From: Rhodoferax sp. | Lineage (GTDB): Bacteria; Pseudomonadota; Gammaproteobacteria; Burkholderiales; Burkholderiaceae_C | Direction of reading: 5' to 3' | Assembly (NCBI GenBank): GCA_024236015.1 | Contig: JACKLK010000001.1 | Location: 1,116,001 to 1,180,000 of the forward strand | Length of the DNA: 64,000 nt | Shown: one piece after another, positions 9,195-18,169 of the stretch | How the letters are laid out: every line of letters begins with the position of its first letter | Position numbering within the stretch: the stretch's first letter is position 1 | Program-made: the position numbers and the translations under genes | The notes under the pieces: model-generated | What the model was told of the DNA's origin: nothing | Database searches by the model: none | What the model saw: only the letters and a program-made list of their open reading frames with translations

Positions 9195-10421
9195 TCAGGC
9201 CAGCCGATACACGCCCACCTCTTCTTCGATCCCCTTGAGGACCTGCTTGCCGATGAATTCGGCTTCGGGTGCGGGGTCGAGCTGGGCAAAGGTGTTTTCC
9301 GACAGCAGCAGCTGGCTCCTGAACGCCTTGTTGAGCTGCTCGATGCGCGCGGCGATGATCACGTGCTTGCCGGTCAGCGAATAGAACTTGCGCGCCTCGT
9401 TGCCCACATTGCCGGCAATGACCGGCCCGGAGTTGATGCCGATGCCCAGACGGGTGGGCGGAATCGCCCCTTGGTCGGCCAGTGCCGCGACGCTGTCCAG
9501 CATGGCCAGCGCCGCCGCCACGCTTTTGCGCGCGTGGGCGGGATCGGCCACCGGCGCCCCGAACACGGCCATGATGCCATCGCCCAGAATCTGCAGCACC
9601 ACGCCCTGGTGCGCCTTGACGATGGGAATCAGTTCGCCGAACACCGTATTCTGGAACCGGGCGACCACGGCAGGCTCATGCGCGTCGGCAAACACCGTGA
9701 AGTCACGGATGTCCAGGAACAGGACACTGACATCGTACTGGCGACTGGAGAAATCGATCTCGTTGGAGATCAGTTCCAGAGCGATTTCTTCCGACACCTG
9801 CTGACCGAACAAGGCCTCGACCTTCCTGAGCATGGCGCTGGTCTTTTCCTTCTCGGCCTTGAGTCTGGCCTCGGCCTTTGTCGCCGCTCTGGAATAGTAG
9901 TTGATGAGCAGCGAGATGATCAGCATCGTCGTCAGCGCACTGCTCAGGTTGTTCTGGCTCTTCTGTGCATCGGCGATCTGGTAGATGCCATGCTGGTGGT
10001 AGAGAAACAGGTACACGTAGCTGGCAAGGATGAGCCCGAGCAAGGCCAGCTGCAGCCTGGGCTTCCATGAAGGGTTGAAGAACACCAGGCCGGCCAGGTA
10101 CATGAGCCAGAAATGGGCGCCGAAATCCCAGCCCAGGTACACCGTGGCCATCACCTGGTGCAGGACCAGCTCCATGAAGGCCAGGCTGAACGCCAGGTTG
10201 TGGCGTCCCTTGCGATTCAGAAGGAACGCCAGCGCAAAACACGGAATGCTGAACGCGAGGTTGAACCATGCCGCTTCGACAACGCCATATTCCCGAAACC
10301 GGAAGTACGCGAAGGCGTGACCGGTCAATCCGATCAGGTAAGCGGCCTGCGTGATGACATAGAACCGCTGGTTCTCTTCGGCAACGAATCGCGATCGGAA
10401 GAACTGCACCGCATCCCCCAA
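9195..10421 (-). CDS. Membrane class III nucleotidyl cyclase
   Basis: Predicted inner-membrane protein with about six hydrophobic helices (roughly residues 20-190), a charged coiled-coil linker (ATKAEARLKAEKEKTSAML) and a C-terminal adenylate/guanylate cyclase domain. Both metal-binding Asp positions look intact (FLDIRDFT and LGDGIMAVFG). However, the usual substrate lysine three residues before GD is Gln (LQILGD), and the transition-state Asn four residues before Arg is Ile (VIIAAR). The start is uncertain: there is no ATG, TTG at 10421 is used, and GTG at 10409 is also possible. It follows the RutR-like regulator on the same strand after a 128-base gap. Product nucleotide unknown. Confidence 0.72.
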   Translation of the reverse strand: MGDAVQFFRSRFVAEENQRFYVITQAAYLIGLTGHAFAYFRFREYGVVEAAWFNLAFSIPCFALAFLLNRKGRHNLAFSLAFMELVLHQVMATVYLGWDFGAHFWLMYLAGLVFFNPSWKPRLQLALLGLILASYVYLFLYHQHGIYQIADAQKSQNNLSSALTTMLIISLLINYYSRAATKAEARLKAEKEKTSAMLRKVEALFGQQVSEEIALELISNEIDFSSRQYDVSVLFLDIRDFTVFADAHEPAVVARFQNTVFGELIPIVKAHQGVVLQILGDGIMAVFGAPVADPAHARKSVAAALAMLDSVAALADQGAIPPTRLGIGINSGPVIAGNVGNEARKFYSLTGKHVIIAARIEQLNKAFRSQLLLSENTFAQLDPAPEAEFIGKQVLKGIEEEVGVYRLA

Positions 10422-10549
10422 GGTTCGAGCCGAACTGCCGGCAACGGGTCGGATTGTCGAGCATCGGGCCCGTCTGCGCAGGGCATCGCACGGCCAAGGC
10501 AGCCAGCCGCTGGTGCGACCAGGTGCCACCCGCCGGTGCCGACGTGCGA

Positions 10550-11215
10550 TCAGGGCGGGGTCTGCGCCGGCACGCGCAACACGGTGCGCAGCACCATGTC
10601 CACCAGCAGCTGCTCGCCGGCCGCGAAATCCTCGGGCTCCATTTCCGATTTGCCCAGCACCAGGCAGATCTGGCTGGCGAAGTCCGCGTAGGCCTGGGTC
10701 GACGACCACAGGATCACCATCAGGTGCGCGGCATCGACCTTGCGGCACACGCCTTGTTCGGCCCACTGGTTGAAGACCGCGATGTCGGCCTGCAGGGCCG
10801 GCAACACGCGGTCACGGATCTCCTGGGCGAACAGCGGAGCGCCGGAGATGACCTCGTTGGCATAGACCCGTGAATCGAACGGATGCTCGCGCGAGAAGCG
10901 CAGCTTGCCGGCGATATAGCGGCGCAGCGCCCGTTCCGGGTTGTCGGCGTTCTCGGTGATCGCCGCCATGTACGACAACCACACGTCCAGCACGCCGTGC
11001 AACACGCGGCGGTACAGGGCTTCCTTGCTCGAGAAGTAATACAACAGGTTCTGCTTGGCGGTGCCGACCTCGCGCGCAATGTGGTCCAGTGACACGCCTC
11101 CGAAACCGCGTTGTGCGAACAGGCGTTTGGCCGCTTCGAGGATTTCCTGTTCCAGCCGCTCCCGGCTGTCGCTTCGTTTTTCCCTGACCGGTCCCGGTTT
11201 TCGCTTGATCGCCAT
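10550..11215 (-). CDS. RutR-like TetR-family regulator of pyrimidine catabolism
   Basis: 221-residue TetR-family repressor resembling RutR (YcdC), the uracil/thymine-responsive regulator. The helix-turn-helix lies around residues 20-70 (ILEAAKRLFAQRGFGGVSLDHIAREVGTAKQNLLYYFSSKEALYRRVL). The C-terminal ligand domain contains the RutR-like ILWSSTQAYADFA segment. It is divergent from preT, and a near-perfect RutR-type palindrome lies between them at 11332-11345. The likely role is uracil-relieved repression of the catabolic operon. The regulator assignment is strong by sequence and context, while the inducer is inferred. Confidence 0.87.
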   Translation of the reverse strand: MAIKRKPGPVREKRSDSRERLEQEILEAAKRLFAQRGFGGVSLDHIAREVGTAKQNLLYYFSSKEALYRRVLHGVLDVWLSYMAAITENADNPERALRRYIAGKLRFSREHPFDSRVYANEVISGAPLFAQEIRDRVLPALQADIAVFNQWAEQGVCRKVDAAHLMVILWSSTQAYADFASQICLVLGKSEMEPEDFAAGEQLLVDMVLRTVLRVPAQTPP

Positions 11216-11331
11216 GCCGCGGATGGTAGCGGCAATTGCCGGCGCTCCCTGGCCCGACTCTTGCAGAGACGGGAAAGCGGGTAATCCCTAGTTGAAGGGG
11301 CACCGCGATGACGATCAAATGCACCAAATGT

Positions 11332-11345
11332 TTACCAGTTGGTAA
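11332..11345. promoter_or_regulatory. Candidate RutR-type operator
   Basis: The sequence TTACCAGTTGGTAA is a 6+2+6 perfect inverted repeat. It lies 36 bases upstream of the preT ATG and 116 bases upstream of the divergent regulator start. The known E. coli RutR consensus is TTGACCA-N2-TGGTCAA, so the core ACCA-N2-TGGT is identical. Position and symmetry fit an operator for the adjacent RutR-like protein. Confidence 0.7.
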
Positions 11346-11381
11346 GAGTTGAGAACACAACGCACCACAACGAGGCACACG

Positions 11382-12740
11382 ATGAGTTCAACCGAGACCT
11401 CCCGCACTGCGCCACCGGACATCCGGGCCGGTCGCCTCGATGCCGGGCAATACCCGCGCAACTTCTGCGACGCGCATCCGCCACTGACGCTGGCCCAGGC
11501 CCGGATCGAGGCCGATCGCTGCTATTACTGCTTCGAAGCGCCCTGCCAGGTGGCCTGTCCGACCGGCATCGACGTGCCGAGCTTCATCCAGCGGATCGCC
11601 GACAACAACATCCGGGGCTCGGCACACGCCATCCTCAGTGCCAACCCGCTGGGCGGCATGTGCGCCCGGGTCTGTCCGACCGAGGTGTTGTGCGAAGAGG
11701 CCTGCGTGCGCAACACCCACGAGGACAAGCCGGTCGAGATCGGCCAGTTGCAACGGTATGCGACCGACGCCTATTTCGCCGACCCCGGCGCGCCGATGTT
11801 CACCCGGGCCGCGGCCACCGGCCGCACCGTCGCCGTCGTCGGTGCCGGCCCGGCCGGCCTGGCCTGTGCCCACGGCCTGGCGCGGCTCGGACACGCGGTC
11901 GTGGTGTTCGACGCCAACGCCAAGCCCGGCGGCCTGAACGAATATGGCCTGGCCACCTACAAGACGGTCGACAACTTCGCGCAACGCGAGGTCGAGTGGC
12001 TGCTGTCCATCGGCGGCATCGACATCCGCAACAAGACCGTGCTGGGGCGTGACGTCACGCTCGAGCAATTGACCCGCGACTACGACGCCGTCTTCCTGGG
12101 CATGGGACTGGCCGGCGTCAACACCATCGGCATCCCGGAGCCCGAAGCCGCGGGTGTGCGCAACGCGGTCGAATTCATCGCCGAGTTGCGCCAGGCCAAG
12201 GACTATGCGCAGGTACCGGTCGGCCGCCGCGTCGTCGTGATCGGTGGCGGCATGACGGCGGTGGACGCGGCCGTGCAGTCGCGCAAGCTCGGCGCGGACG
12301 AGGTCAGCATCGTCTACCGCCGCGGCGAAGACGCCATGTCGGCGTCCGCGCACGAACGCGACTGGGCGCGCACGAACGGCGTGCAGGTGCGGCATTGGGC
12401 CACGCCCAAGGAGATCCTCGCCCAGGATGGCCATGTCACCGGCGTGCGGTTTGCGCGCACGCGACTGCAGGCCGGCAAGCTGGTCGAGACCGGCGAGGAC
12501 TTCACCGTGCCGGCCGACATGGTGCTCAAGGCCATCGGCCAATCGCTGGTGGCGCAGCCCCTGGGAGCGATGGTCGAACTGCAGGGCGGACGCATCGTCA
12601 CCGACGCCGACGGCGCAACCTCGCATGCCCGGATCTGGGCCGGAGGCGACTGCCGCTGCGGCGGCCTCGACCTGACGGTGGAGGCCGTGGAACACGGCAA
12701 ACGCGCGGCGCTGGCCATGCACAAGGTGCTGAGCACATGA
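11382..12740 (+). CDS. preT: NAD-dependent dihydropyrimidine dehydrogenase subunit PreT
   Basis: 452-residue FAD/Fe-S subunit that passes electrons from NAD(P)H to PreA for reduction of uracil/thymine to the 5,6-dihydro forms. The N-terminal part carries Cys-rich Fe-S ligation (RCYYCFEAPCQVACPTGID and MCARVCPTEVLCEEACV). An FAD-binding Rossmann motif VVGAGPAGLACAHGL is near residue 150, and the NAD site VVIGGGMTAVDAA near 287. The ATG at 11382 has GAGG six bases upstream; the longer frame from a TTG at 11349 lacks support and would overlap the operator region. It is first in the preTA-hydA-carbamoylase series. Confidence 0.95.
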   Translation: MSSTETSRTAPPDIRAGRLDAGQYPRNFCDAHPPLTLAQARIEADRCYYCFEAPCQVACPTGIDVPSFIQRIADNNIRGSAHAILSANPLGGMCARVCPTEVLCEEACVRNTHEDKPVEIGQLQRYATDAYFADPGAPMFTRAAATGRTVAVVGAGPAGLACAHGLARLGHAVVVFDANAKPGGLNEYGLATYKTVDNFAQREVEWLLSIGGIDIRNKTVLGRDVTLEQLTRDYDAVFLGMGLAGVNTIGIPEPEAAGVRNAVEFIAELRQAKDYAQVPVGRRVVVIGGGMTAVDAAVQSRKLGADEVSIVYRRGEDAMSASAHERDWARTNGVQVRHWATPKEILAQDGHVTGVRFARTRLQAGKLVETGEDFTVPADMVLKAIGQSLVAQPLGAMVELQGGRIVTDADGATSHARIWAGGDCRCGGLDLTVEAVEHGKRAALAMHKVLST

Positions 12741-12743
12741 GCC

Positions 12744-12800
12744 GCCGGGCCGCCCCAAGGCGAATAGCCCCGCAGCGCACCGCGCGCAGGGTCCCAGTGA
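12744..12800 (+). repeat. Junction repeat, divergent copy (preT-preA gap)
   Basis: 57 bases beginning GCCGGGCCGCCCCAAGG and ending CCAGTGA, homologous to the repeats at 20784, 20847, 20912 and 23963. Here the GCGGAGG stretch is degraded to GCGCAGG, and the copy does not end at the preA start, which lies 46 bases further on. It appears to be a decayed member of the family. Confidence 0.7.
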
Positions 12801-12845
12801 CGCCGCACCGCAACCCCGGCACAACAACGATCACGGAGCAACACC

Positions 12846-14150
12846 ATGGCTGACCTGAGCACCGAGTTCCTGGGCATCAAGAGCCCCAACCCGTTCTGGC
12901 TGGCGTCCGCGCCACCCACCGACAAGGAATACAACGTAGTACGCGCCTTCGAAGCCGGCTGGGGCGGCGTGGTCTGGAAGACCGTGGGCGAAGACCCGCA
13001 CGTCGTCAATGTCTACGGACCGCGTTACGGCGCCCTGCTGGGCAATGACCGGCGCGTGATCGGCTTCAACAACATCGAGCTGATCTCGGACCGCCCGCTC
13101 AAGACCAACCTGGACGAGATCCGCCGCGTCAAGCGCGCCTGGCCGGACCGCGCCGTGGTCGTGTCCATCATGGTGCCATGTGAGGAGGCATCCTGGAAAC
13201 GCATCCTGCCGATGGTCGAGGACACTGGCTGCGACGGCATCGAACTGAACTTCGGCTGCCCGCACGGCATGAGCGAGCGCGGCATGGGTTCGTCGGTAGG
13301 CCAGGTGCCGGAATACATCGAGATGGTCGCGCGCTGGTGCAAGACCTATTCCAAGCTGCCGGTGATCGTCAAGCTCACGCCCAACATCACCGACATCCGC
13401 TACCCGGCGCGCGCCGCCAAGGCCGGCGGCGCCGATGCGGTCTCGCTGATCAACACCATCAACTCCATCATGGGCGTCGACCTCGCGACGATGACGATGT
13501 CGCCCAGCGTCGACAAGCAGGGCTCGCACGGCGGGTATTGCGGCACCGCGGTGCGCCCGATCGCACTCAACATGGTGGCCGAGATCGCGCGCGACCCGCA
13601 GACCGCCGGCCTGCCGATCTCGGGCATCGGCGGCGTGCATACCTGGCACGACGCGGCCGAGTTCATCGCGCTGGGCGCGGGCACGGTGCAGGTCTGCACC
13701 GCGGCCATGGTGTACGGCTTTCGCATCGTGCAGGACATGTGCGACGGGTTGTCCAACTTCATGGACCAGCAGGGCTACACGAAGGTGTCGCAGATGGTCG
13801 GCAAGGCGGTTCCCAGCATCACCGGCTGGAACAACCTGAACATGAACCATGTCGAGAAGGCGGTCATCAACCAGGACAGCTGCATCCAGTGCGGTCGTTG
13901 CCACGTGGTGTGCGAGGACACCTCGCACCAGGCCATCTTCGCCACCAAGGACGGCAAGCGCCATTTCGAGATCAACGAGGCGGAGTGCGTGGGCTGCAAC
14001 CTGTGCGTGTCCATCTGCCCGGTACCGGACACGATCACGATGCGCACGCTGGCCGCCGGCGAGGTCGACCAGCGCACCGGCAAGCCGGTGCCGGGCCACT
14101 ACGCCAACTGGACCACCCATCCGAACAACCCGATGCGGGTCGCGGCCTGA
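12846..14150 (+). CDS. preA: NAD-dependent dihydropyrimidine dehydrogenase subunit PreA
   Basis: 434-residue FMN/Fe-S catalytic subunit, the partner of PreT and equivalent to the C-terminal part of eukaryotic DPYD. The dihydroorotate-dehydrogenase-like barrel begins DLSTEFLGIKSPNPFWLASAPPT. It includes IELNFGCPHGMSERGMGS with the conserved Cys region and the FMN-binding ISGIGGVHTW. Two C-terminal [4Fe-4S] ferredoxin motifs follow (CIQCGRCHVVC and CVGCNLCVSICPVP). It reduces uracil and thymine in the reductive catabolic pathway. A 105-base gap separates it from preT. Confidence 0.97.
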   Translation: MADLSTEFLGIKSPNPFWLASAPPTDKEYNVVRAFEAGWGGVVWKTVGEDPHVVNVYGPRYGALLGNDRRVIGFNNIELISDRPLKTNLDEIRRVKRAWPDRAVVVSIMVPCEEASWKRILPMVEDTGCDGIELNFGCPHGMSERGMGSSVGQVPEYIEMVARWCKTYSKLPVIVKLTPNITDIRYPARAAKAGGADAVSLINTINSIMGVDLATMTMSPSVDKQGSHGGYCGTAVRPIALNMVAEIARDPQTAGLPISGIGGVHTWHDAAEFIALGAGTVQVCTAAMVYGFRIVQDMCDGLSNFMDQQGYTKVSQMVGKAVPSITGWNNLNMNHVEKAVINQDSCIQCGRCHVVCEDTSHQAIFATKDGKRHFEINEAECVGCNLCVSICPVPDTITMRTLAAGEVDQRTGKPVPGHYANWTTHPNNPMRVAA

Positions 14151-14206
14151 GCCGGCGCACCACGCATATGATGTTTGTCTGAATCAACCCGACGCAAAGG
14201 TAACCC

Positions 14207-15676
14207 ATGAGCTCCATCCTGATTCGCGGCGGCACGGTCGTCAACGCAGACCGCCAGTTCAAAGCCGATGTGTTGTGCATCGACGGCGCCATCCACAGTG
14301 TTGGCACCAAGCTCGACAAGCCCTCCGGCACCAAGACCATCGACGCCAGCGGCCAGTACGTGATGCCCGGCGGCATCGACCCGCACACCCACATGCAGCT
14401 GCCCTTCATGGGCACGGTGGCGGTCGACGACTTCTACTACGGCACCGCGGCCGCACTGGCCGGCGGCACCACGTCGATCATCGATTTCGTGATTCCCAAT
14501 CCGCAGCAGCCGTTGATGGATGCCTACCAGCAGTGGCGCGGCTGGGCCGACAAGGCTGCCGCCGACTACGGCTTTCACGTCGCCGTGACCTGGTGGAGCG
14601 AAGGCGTGCATGCCGACATGGGCAAGCTGGTCAAGAACGAAGGCATCAACAGCTTCAAGCACTTCATGGCCTACAAGAACGCCATCATGTGCGACGACGA
14701 GACGCTGGTGAACAGCTTCAAGCGTGCGCTCGAACTCGGCGCCATGCCCACGGTGCACGCGGAAAACGGCGAGCTGGTCTACCTGCTGCAGCAGGAGGTC
14801 ATGAAGATGGGCATCACCGGCCCCGAGGGCCACCCGCTGTCGCGCCCGCCGATGGTCGAGGCCGAAGCGGCCAACCGCGCGATCGCGATCGCCGACGTGA
14901 TCGGCGTGCCGATCTATGTCGTGCACGTGTCGTGCATCGAATCGGCCGAAGCCATCGCCCGCGCCCGTGCGCGCGGCCAGCGCGTCTACGGCGAGGTGCT
15001 GGCCGGCCACCTGGTGGTCGACGACTCGGTCTACCGCAACCCGGACTTCACCGCGGCCGCCGCGCACGTGATGAGCCCGCCGTTCCGGCCCAAGGGCAAC
15101 CAGGAATTCCTGTGGCGCGGCCTGCAGTCGGGTAACCTGCACACCACGGCCACCGACCATTGCGTGTTCTGCGCCGAGCAGAAGGCGGCCGGCAAGCTGG
15201 ACTTCAGCAAGATCCCGAACGGGACCGGCGGCGTCGAGGAACGCCTGGCCGTGATCTGGGACCAGGGCGTCAACACCGGTCGCCTGACGCCCAGCGAGTT
15301 CGTCGCCGTCACCTCGGCCAACACGGCCAAGTTGTTCAACATCTATCCGCGCAAGGGCTGCATCCATGCCGGCGCCGATGCCGACATCGTGGTCTGGGAC
15401 CCGGAGGGCAGCAAGACCCTGTCGGTCAAGACCCAGCACAGCCGCGGCGACTACAACATCTTCGAAGGCATGACGGTGCGCGGCGTTCCGAGCCACACCG
15501 TGAGCCGGGGCAAGCTGGTGTATGCCAAGGGCGAGTTGCGCGCCGAGAAAGGCGCCGGGCAATATGTCAAACGCCCGGCCTTCGGCAGCAACTTCGAAGC
15601 GGCCGGCAAACGCGCCGAGGCGACCCGGCCGACCGCCGTCAAGCGCCCGGCCGCCAAACGCAAGGCCAAGGCCTGA
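14207..15676 (+). CDS. hydA: Dihydropyrimidinase / D-hydantoinase
   Basis: 489-residue cyclic amidohydrolase that opens dihydrouracil or dihydrothymine to the N-carbamoyl beta-amino acid (second catabolic step); many homologues also act on 5-substituted hydantoins. The metal ligands are visible: GIDPHTHMQLPF (HxH), SFKHFMAYK (carbamylated Lys), TVHAENGEL, VVHVSC and TATDHCVF. The last roughly 35 residues are basic and Ala/Lys-rich (VKRPAAKRKAKA), longer than needed for the fold. The position between preA and the carbamoylase gene points to the pyrimidine role. Confidence 0.95.
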   Translation: MSSILIRGGTVVNADRQFKADVLCIDGAIHSVGTKLDKPSGTKTIDASGQYVMPGGIDPHTHMQLPFMGTVAVDDFYYGTAAALAGGTTSIIDFVIPNPQQPLMDAYQQWRGWADKAAADYGFHVAVTWWSEGVHADMGKLVKNEGINSFKHFMAYKNAIMCDDETLVNSFKRALELGAMPTVHAENGELVYLLQQEVMKMGITGPEGHPLSRPPMVEAEAANRAIAIADVIGVPIYVVHVSCIESAEAIARARARGQRVYGEVLAGHLVVDDSVYRNPDFTAAAAHVMSPPFRPKGNQEFLWRGLQSGNLHTTATDHCVFCAEQKAAGKLDFSKIPNGTGGVEERLAVIWDQGVNTGRLTPSEFVAVTSANTAKLFNIYPRKGCIHAGADADIVVWDPEGSKTLSVKTQHSRGDYNIFEGMTVRGVPSHTVSRGKLVYAKGELRAEKGAGQYVKRPAFGSNFEAAGKRAEATRPTAVKRPAAKRKAKA

Positions 15677-15731
15677 GCGTACTGCGCTCCCCTGCCCCTG
15701 GCACCCTCGACCCCATGACAAGGACAAGCCC

Positions 15732-17006
15732 ATGAACGAAGCCGTGATGAACCCCAAGACATCCGCCGCGGACATCGACGCCGTGCGTATCGATGGCGAG
15801 CGCCTGTGGAACTCGCTGATGGAACTGGCGCAGATCGGCGCCACGCCCAAGGGTGGCGTGTGCCGCCTGACGCTGACCGACCTGGACAAGCAAGGGCGCG
15901 ACCTGGTGCTGCAATGGGCGCGCGACGCCGGCATGACGGTCACCATCGACAAGATCGGCAATGCCTTCATGCGCCGCGCCGGGCGCAACAACGCGCTGCC
16001 GCCCATCGTCACCGGCAGCCATATCGACACCCAGCCCACCGGCGGCAAGTTCGACGGCAACTACGGCGTGCTGGCCGGCATCGAGGTGGTGCGCACGCTC
16101 AACGACCACGGCATCGAGACCGAAGCCCCGATCGAGGTCGCGTTCTGGACCAACGAGGAAGGTTCGCGCTTCGTGCCGGTGATGATGGGCTCGGGCGTGT
16201 TCGCCAAGGCCTTCACGCTCGAACATGCGTATGCGGCGAAGGACACGGCCGGCAAGTCGGTCAAGGAAGAACTCGAGCGCATCGGCTACATCGGTACCGA
16301 GGAGCCGGGCCAGCACCCGATTGGTGCGTATTTCGAGACCCACATCGAACAAGGCCCGGTGCTCGAGGACAACGATGTCACGATCGGTGTCGTGCAAGGC
16401 GTGCTCGGCATCCGCTGGTTCGACTGCACCGTCACCGGTATGGAGGCCCATGCCGGCCCGACACCGATGGCCTTGCGCAAGGACGCGCTGCAGGTCGCCA
16501 CCCACCTGATGCAGGAGGTCGTCGCAGCCGCCCTGCGCCACAAGCCGCACGGGCGCGGCACGGTCGGCATGGTGCAGGTGTTCCCGAACAGCCGCAACGT
16601 GATCCCGGGCCGGGTCCAGTTCTCCATCGACCTGCGCAATGCCACCGACGCGCTGGTGGACACCATGGCCGACGAGGTCAAGGCGTTTGCCGCGAAGCTG
16701 AGCCAGGAAAGCGGCCTGCCGATCGAGATCAAGCAGGTCTCGGGTTATCCGGCCCAGGCCTTCCACCCCGACTGCGTCGACGCCGTCGGCCGGGCCGCGG
16801 CCAAGCTGGGTTATTCCAACATGCCGGCCGTCTCCGGAGCAGGCCATGACGCGGTCTACATGGCACAACTCGCACCGGCGGGCATGATCTTCATTCCCTG
16901 CAAGGACGGCATCAGCCACAACGAGATCGAGGACGCCAAGCCCGAACACATCACGGCCGGTTGCAACGTGTTGCTCCATGCCATGCTCGAGCGTGCCGGC
17001 ACGTAA
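15732..17006 (+). CDS. N-carbamoyl beta-amino acid amidohydrolase (Zn-dependent hydantoinase/carbamoylase family)
   Basis: 424-residue M20-type amidase of the allantoate/beta-ureidopropionase/carbamoylase family. It is expected to release beta-alanine (or beta-aminoisobutyrate), CO2 and ammonia, completing reductive pyrimidine degradation. Metal-site motifs are GSHIDTQPTGGKFDGNYGV, FWTNEEGSRF, HIEQGPVLE, GMEAHAGPTPM and SGAGHDAVYMA. The start at 15732 (MNEAVMNPK) follows AAGGAC. It is 55 bases after hydA on the same strand. An allantoate or L-carbamoylase role cannot be excluded from sequence alone, but the neighbours favour beta-ureidopropionase. Confidence 0.88.
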   Translation: MNEAVMNPKTSAADIDAVRIDGERLWNSLMELAQIGATPKGGVCRLTLTDLDKQGRDLVLQWARDAGMTVTIDKIGNAFMRRAGRNNALPPIVTGSHIDTQPTGGKFDGNYGVLAGIEVVRTLNDHGIETEAPIEVAFWTNEEGSRFVPVMMGSGVFAKAFTLEHAYAAKDTAGKSVKEELERIGYIGTEEPGQHPIGAYFETHIEQGPVLEDNDVTIGVVQGVLGIRWFDCTVTGMEAHAGPTPMALRKDALQVATHLMQEVVAAALRHKPHGRGTVGMVQVFPNSRNVIPGRVQFSIDLRNATDALVDTMADEVKAFAAKLSQESGLPIEIKQVSGYPAQAFHPDCVDAVGRAAAKLGYSNMPAVSGAGHDAVYMAQLAPAGMIFIPCKDGISHNEIEDAKPEHITAGCNVLLHAMLERAGT

Positions 17007-17112
17007 CTTGCTGAGATCGTCTTGCCCGGCATCGACGCAGCCATGCCCGGCCACGGCTGCCATCCGAACCACAACTCCGTCCACCGCTGATCAACCTCGA
17101 AGGAACACCGCC

Positions 17113-18108
17113 ATGACCATTCTCAATCGCCGCCACGCCGTCGCGCTGGCCGTATCGCTGGCCACCCTGGTACCCGGCCTGGCCCTGGCCCAGGCCAAGC
17201 TCAAGGTCGCAGCCATCTACACGGTGCCGTTCGAACAGCAGTGGGTCAGCCGCATCCACAAGGCGCTCAAGGCCGCCGAAGCCCGTGGCGAGATCGAATA
17301 CAAGGCCAGCGAAAACGTCTCCAACGCCGACTACGAACGCGTGATGCGCGAATACGCGACCGGCGGCAACAGCCTGATCGTCGGCGAGGCCTTTGCCGTC
17401 GAAGCCGCCGCACGCAAGGTGGCCAAGGACTTCCCCAAGGTCTCGTTCCTGCTGGGATCGTCGGGCAAGCCGCAGGCGCCGAACTTCAGCGTGTTCGACA
17501 ACTACATCCAGGAACCCGCCTACCTGACCGGCATGATTGCCGGCGGCATGACCAAGACCCACAAGATCGGCATGGTCGGCGGCTTCCCGATTCCCGAGGT
17601 CAACCGCCTGATGAACGCCTTCATGATGGGCGCCAAGGAGGTCAATCCCAAGGTCGAGTTCAGTGTGAGTTTCATCAACAGCTGGTTCGACCCGCCCAAG
17701 GCCAAGGAAGCGGCGTTCGCGATGATCGACAAGGGTGCCGACATCATGTACGCCGAGCGTTTCGGCGTCAGCGACGCGGCCAAGGAAAAGGGCAAGCTGG
17801 CGATCGGCAACGTGATCGACACCCAGCCCCAGTACCCGGACACCGTCGTGGCCTCGGCACTGTGGAACATGGAGCCCAGCATCGACCGCGCGATCAAGAT
17901 GGTCAAGGACGGCACGTTCAAGGCCGAGGACTACGGCCCGTATTCGATGATGAAACACAAGGGCTCCGAACTCGCGCCGCTGGGCACCTTCGCCTCCAAG
18001 GTGCCGGCCGACCTGATGGCCAAGGTCAAGGCCAAGGAGAAGGCCATCCTGGACGGCACGTTCACCGTCAAGGTGGACGACGGCCAGCCCAAGTCGACGG
18101 CCAAGTAG
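17113..18108 (+). CDS. BMP/PnrA-family ABC substrate-binding protein
   Basis: 331-residue periplasmic binding protein of the basic membrane protein (BMP, PnrA-like) family, whose members bind nucleosides or purine bases. It has a signal peptide of about 26 residues (AVALAVSLATLVPGLALAQA). The mature part has the family layout: KVAAIYTVPFEQQWVSRIHKAL, then GGNSLIVGEAFAVEAAA, then IDTQPQYPDTVVASALWNM. It heads an ABC importer (genes at 18170, 19717 and 20966) and is separated from the ATPase by a terminator-like hairpin. Pyrimidine or nucleoside substrate is inferred from context. Confidence 0.9.
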   Translation: MTILNRRHAVALAVSLATLVPGLALAQAKLKVAAIYTVPFEQQWVSRIHKALKAAEARGEIEYKASENVSNADYERVMREYATGGNSLIVGEAFAVEAAARKVAKDFPKVSFLLGSSGKPQAPNFSVFDNYIQEPAYLTGMIAGGMTKTHKIGMVGGFPIPEVNRLMNAFMMGAKEVNPKVEFSVSFINSWFDPPKAKEAAFAMIDKGADIMYAERFGVSDAAKEKGKLAIGNVIDTQPQYPDTVVASALWNMEPSIDRAIKMVKDGTFKAEDYGPYSMMKHKGSELAPLGTFASKVPADLMAKVKAKEKAILDGTFTVKVDDGQPKSTAK

Positions 18109-18124
18109 GCCGCAGGTGCTGCAG

Positions 18125-18158
18125 GGGACACCCCCATCGGCGGGTGTCCCATTTTTTT
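18125..18158 (+). terminator. Intra-operon terminator/attenuator hairpin
   Basis: Nine-base perfect stem GGGACACCC / GGGTGTCCC with an eight-base loop, followed by a run of seven T. It lies in the gap between the binding-protein gene and the ATPase gene. Partial termination here would give more binding protein than transporter, as seen in many ABC operons. Confidence 0.85.
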
Positions 18159-18169
18159 GACCCACAGGC

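Noticed and set aside
9703..10497. Frameshift at the N-terminus of the cyclase
   Set aside because: An alternative frame starts MLDNPTRCR in the same region, but membrane-helix features continue in one frame from about 10400 downwards. A shifted frame is not needed.
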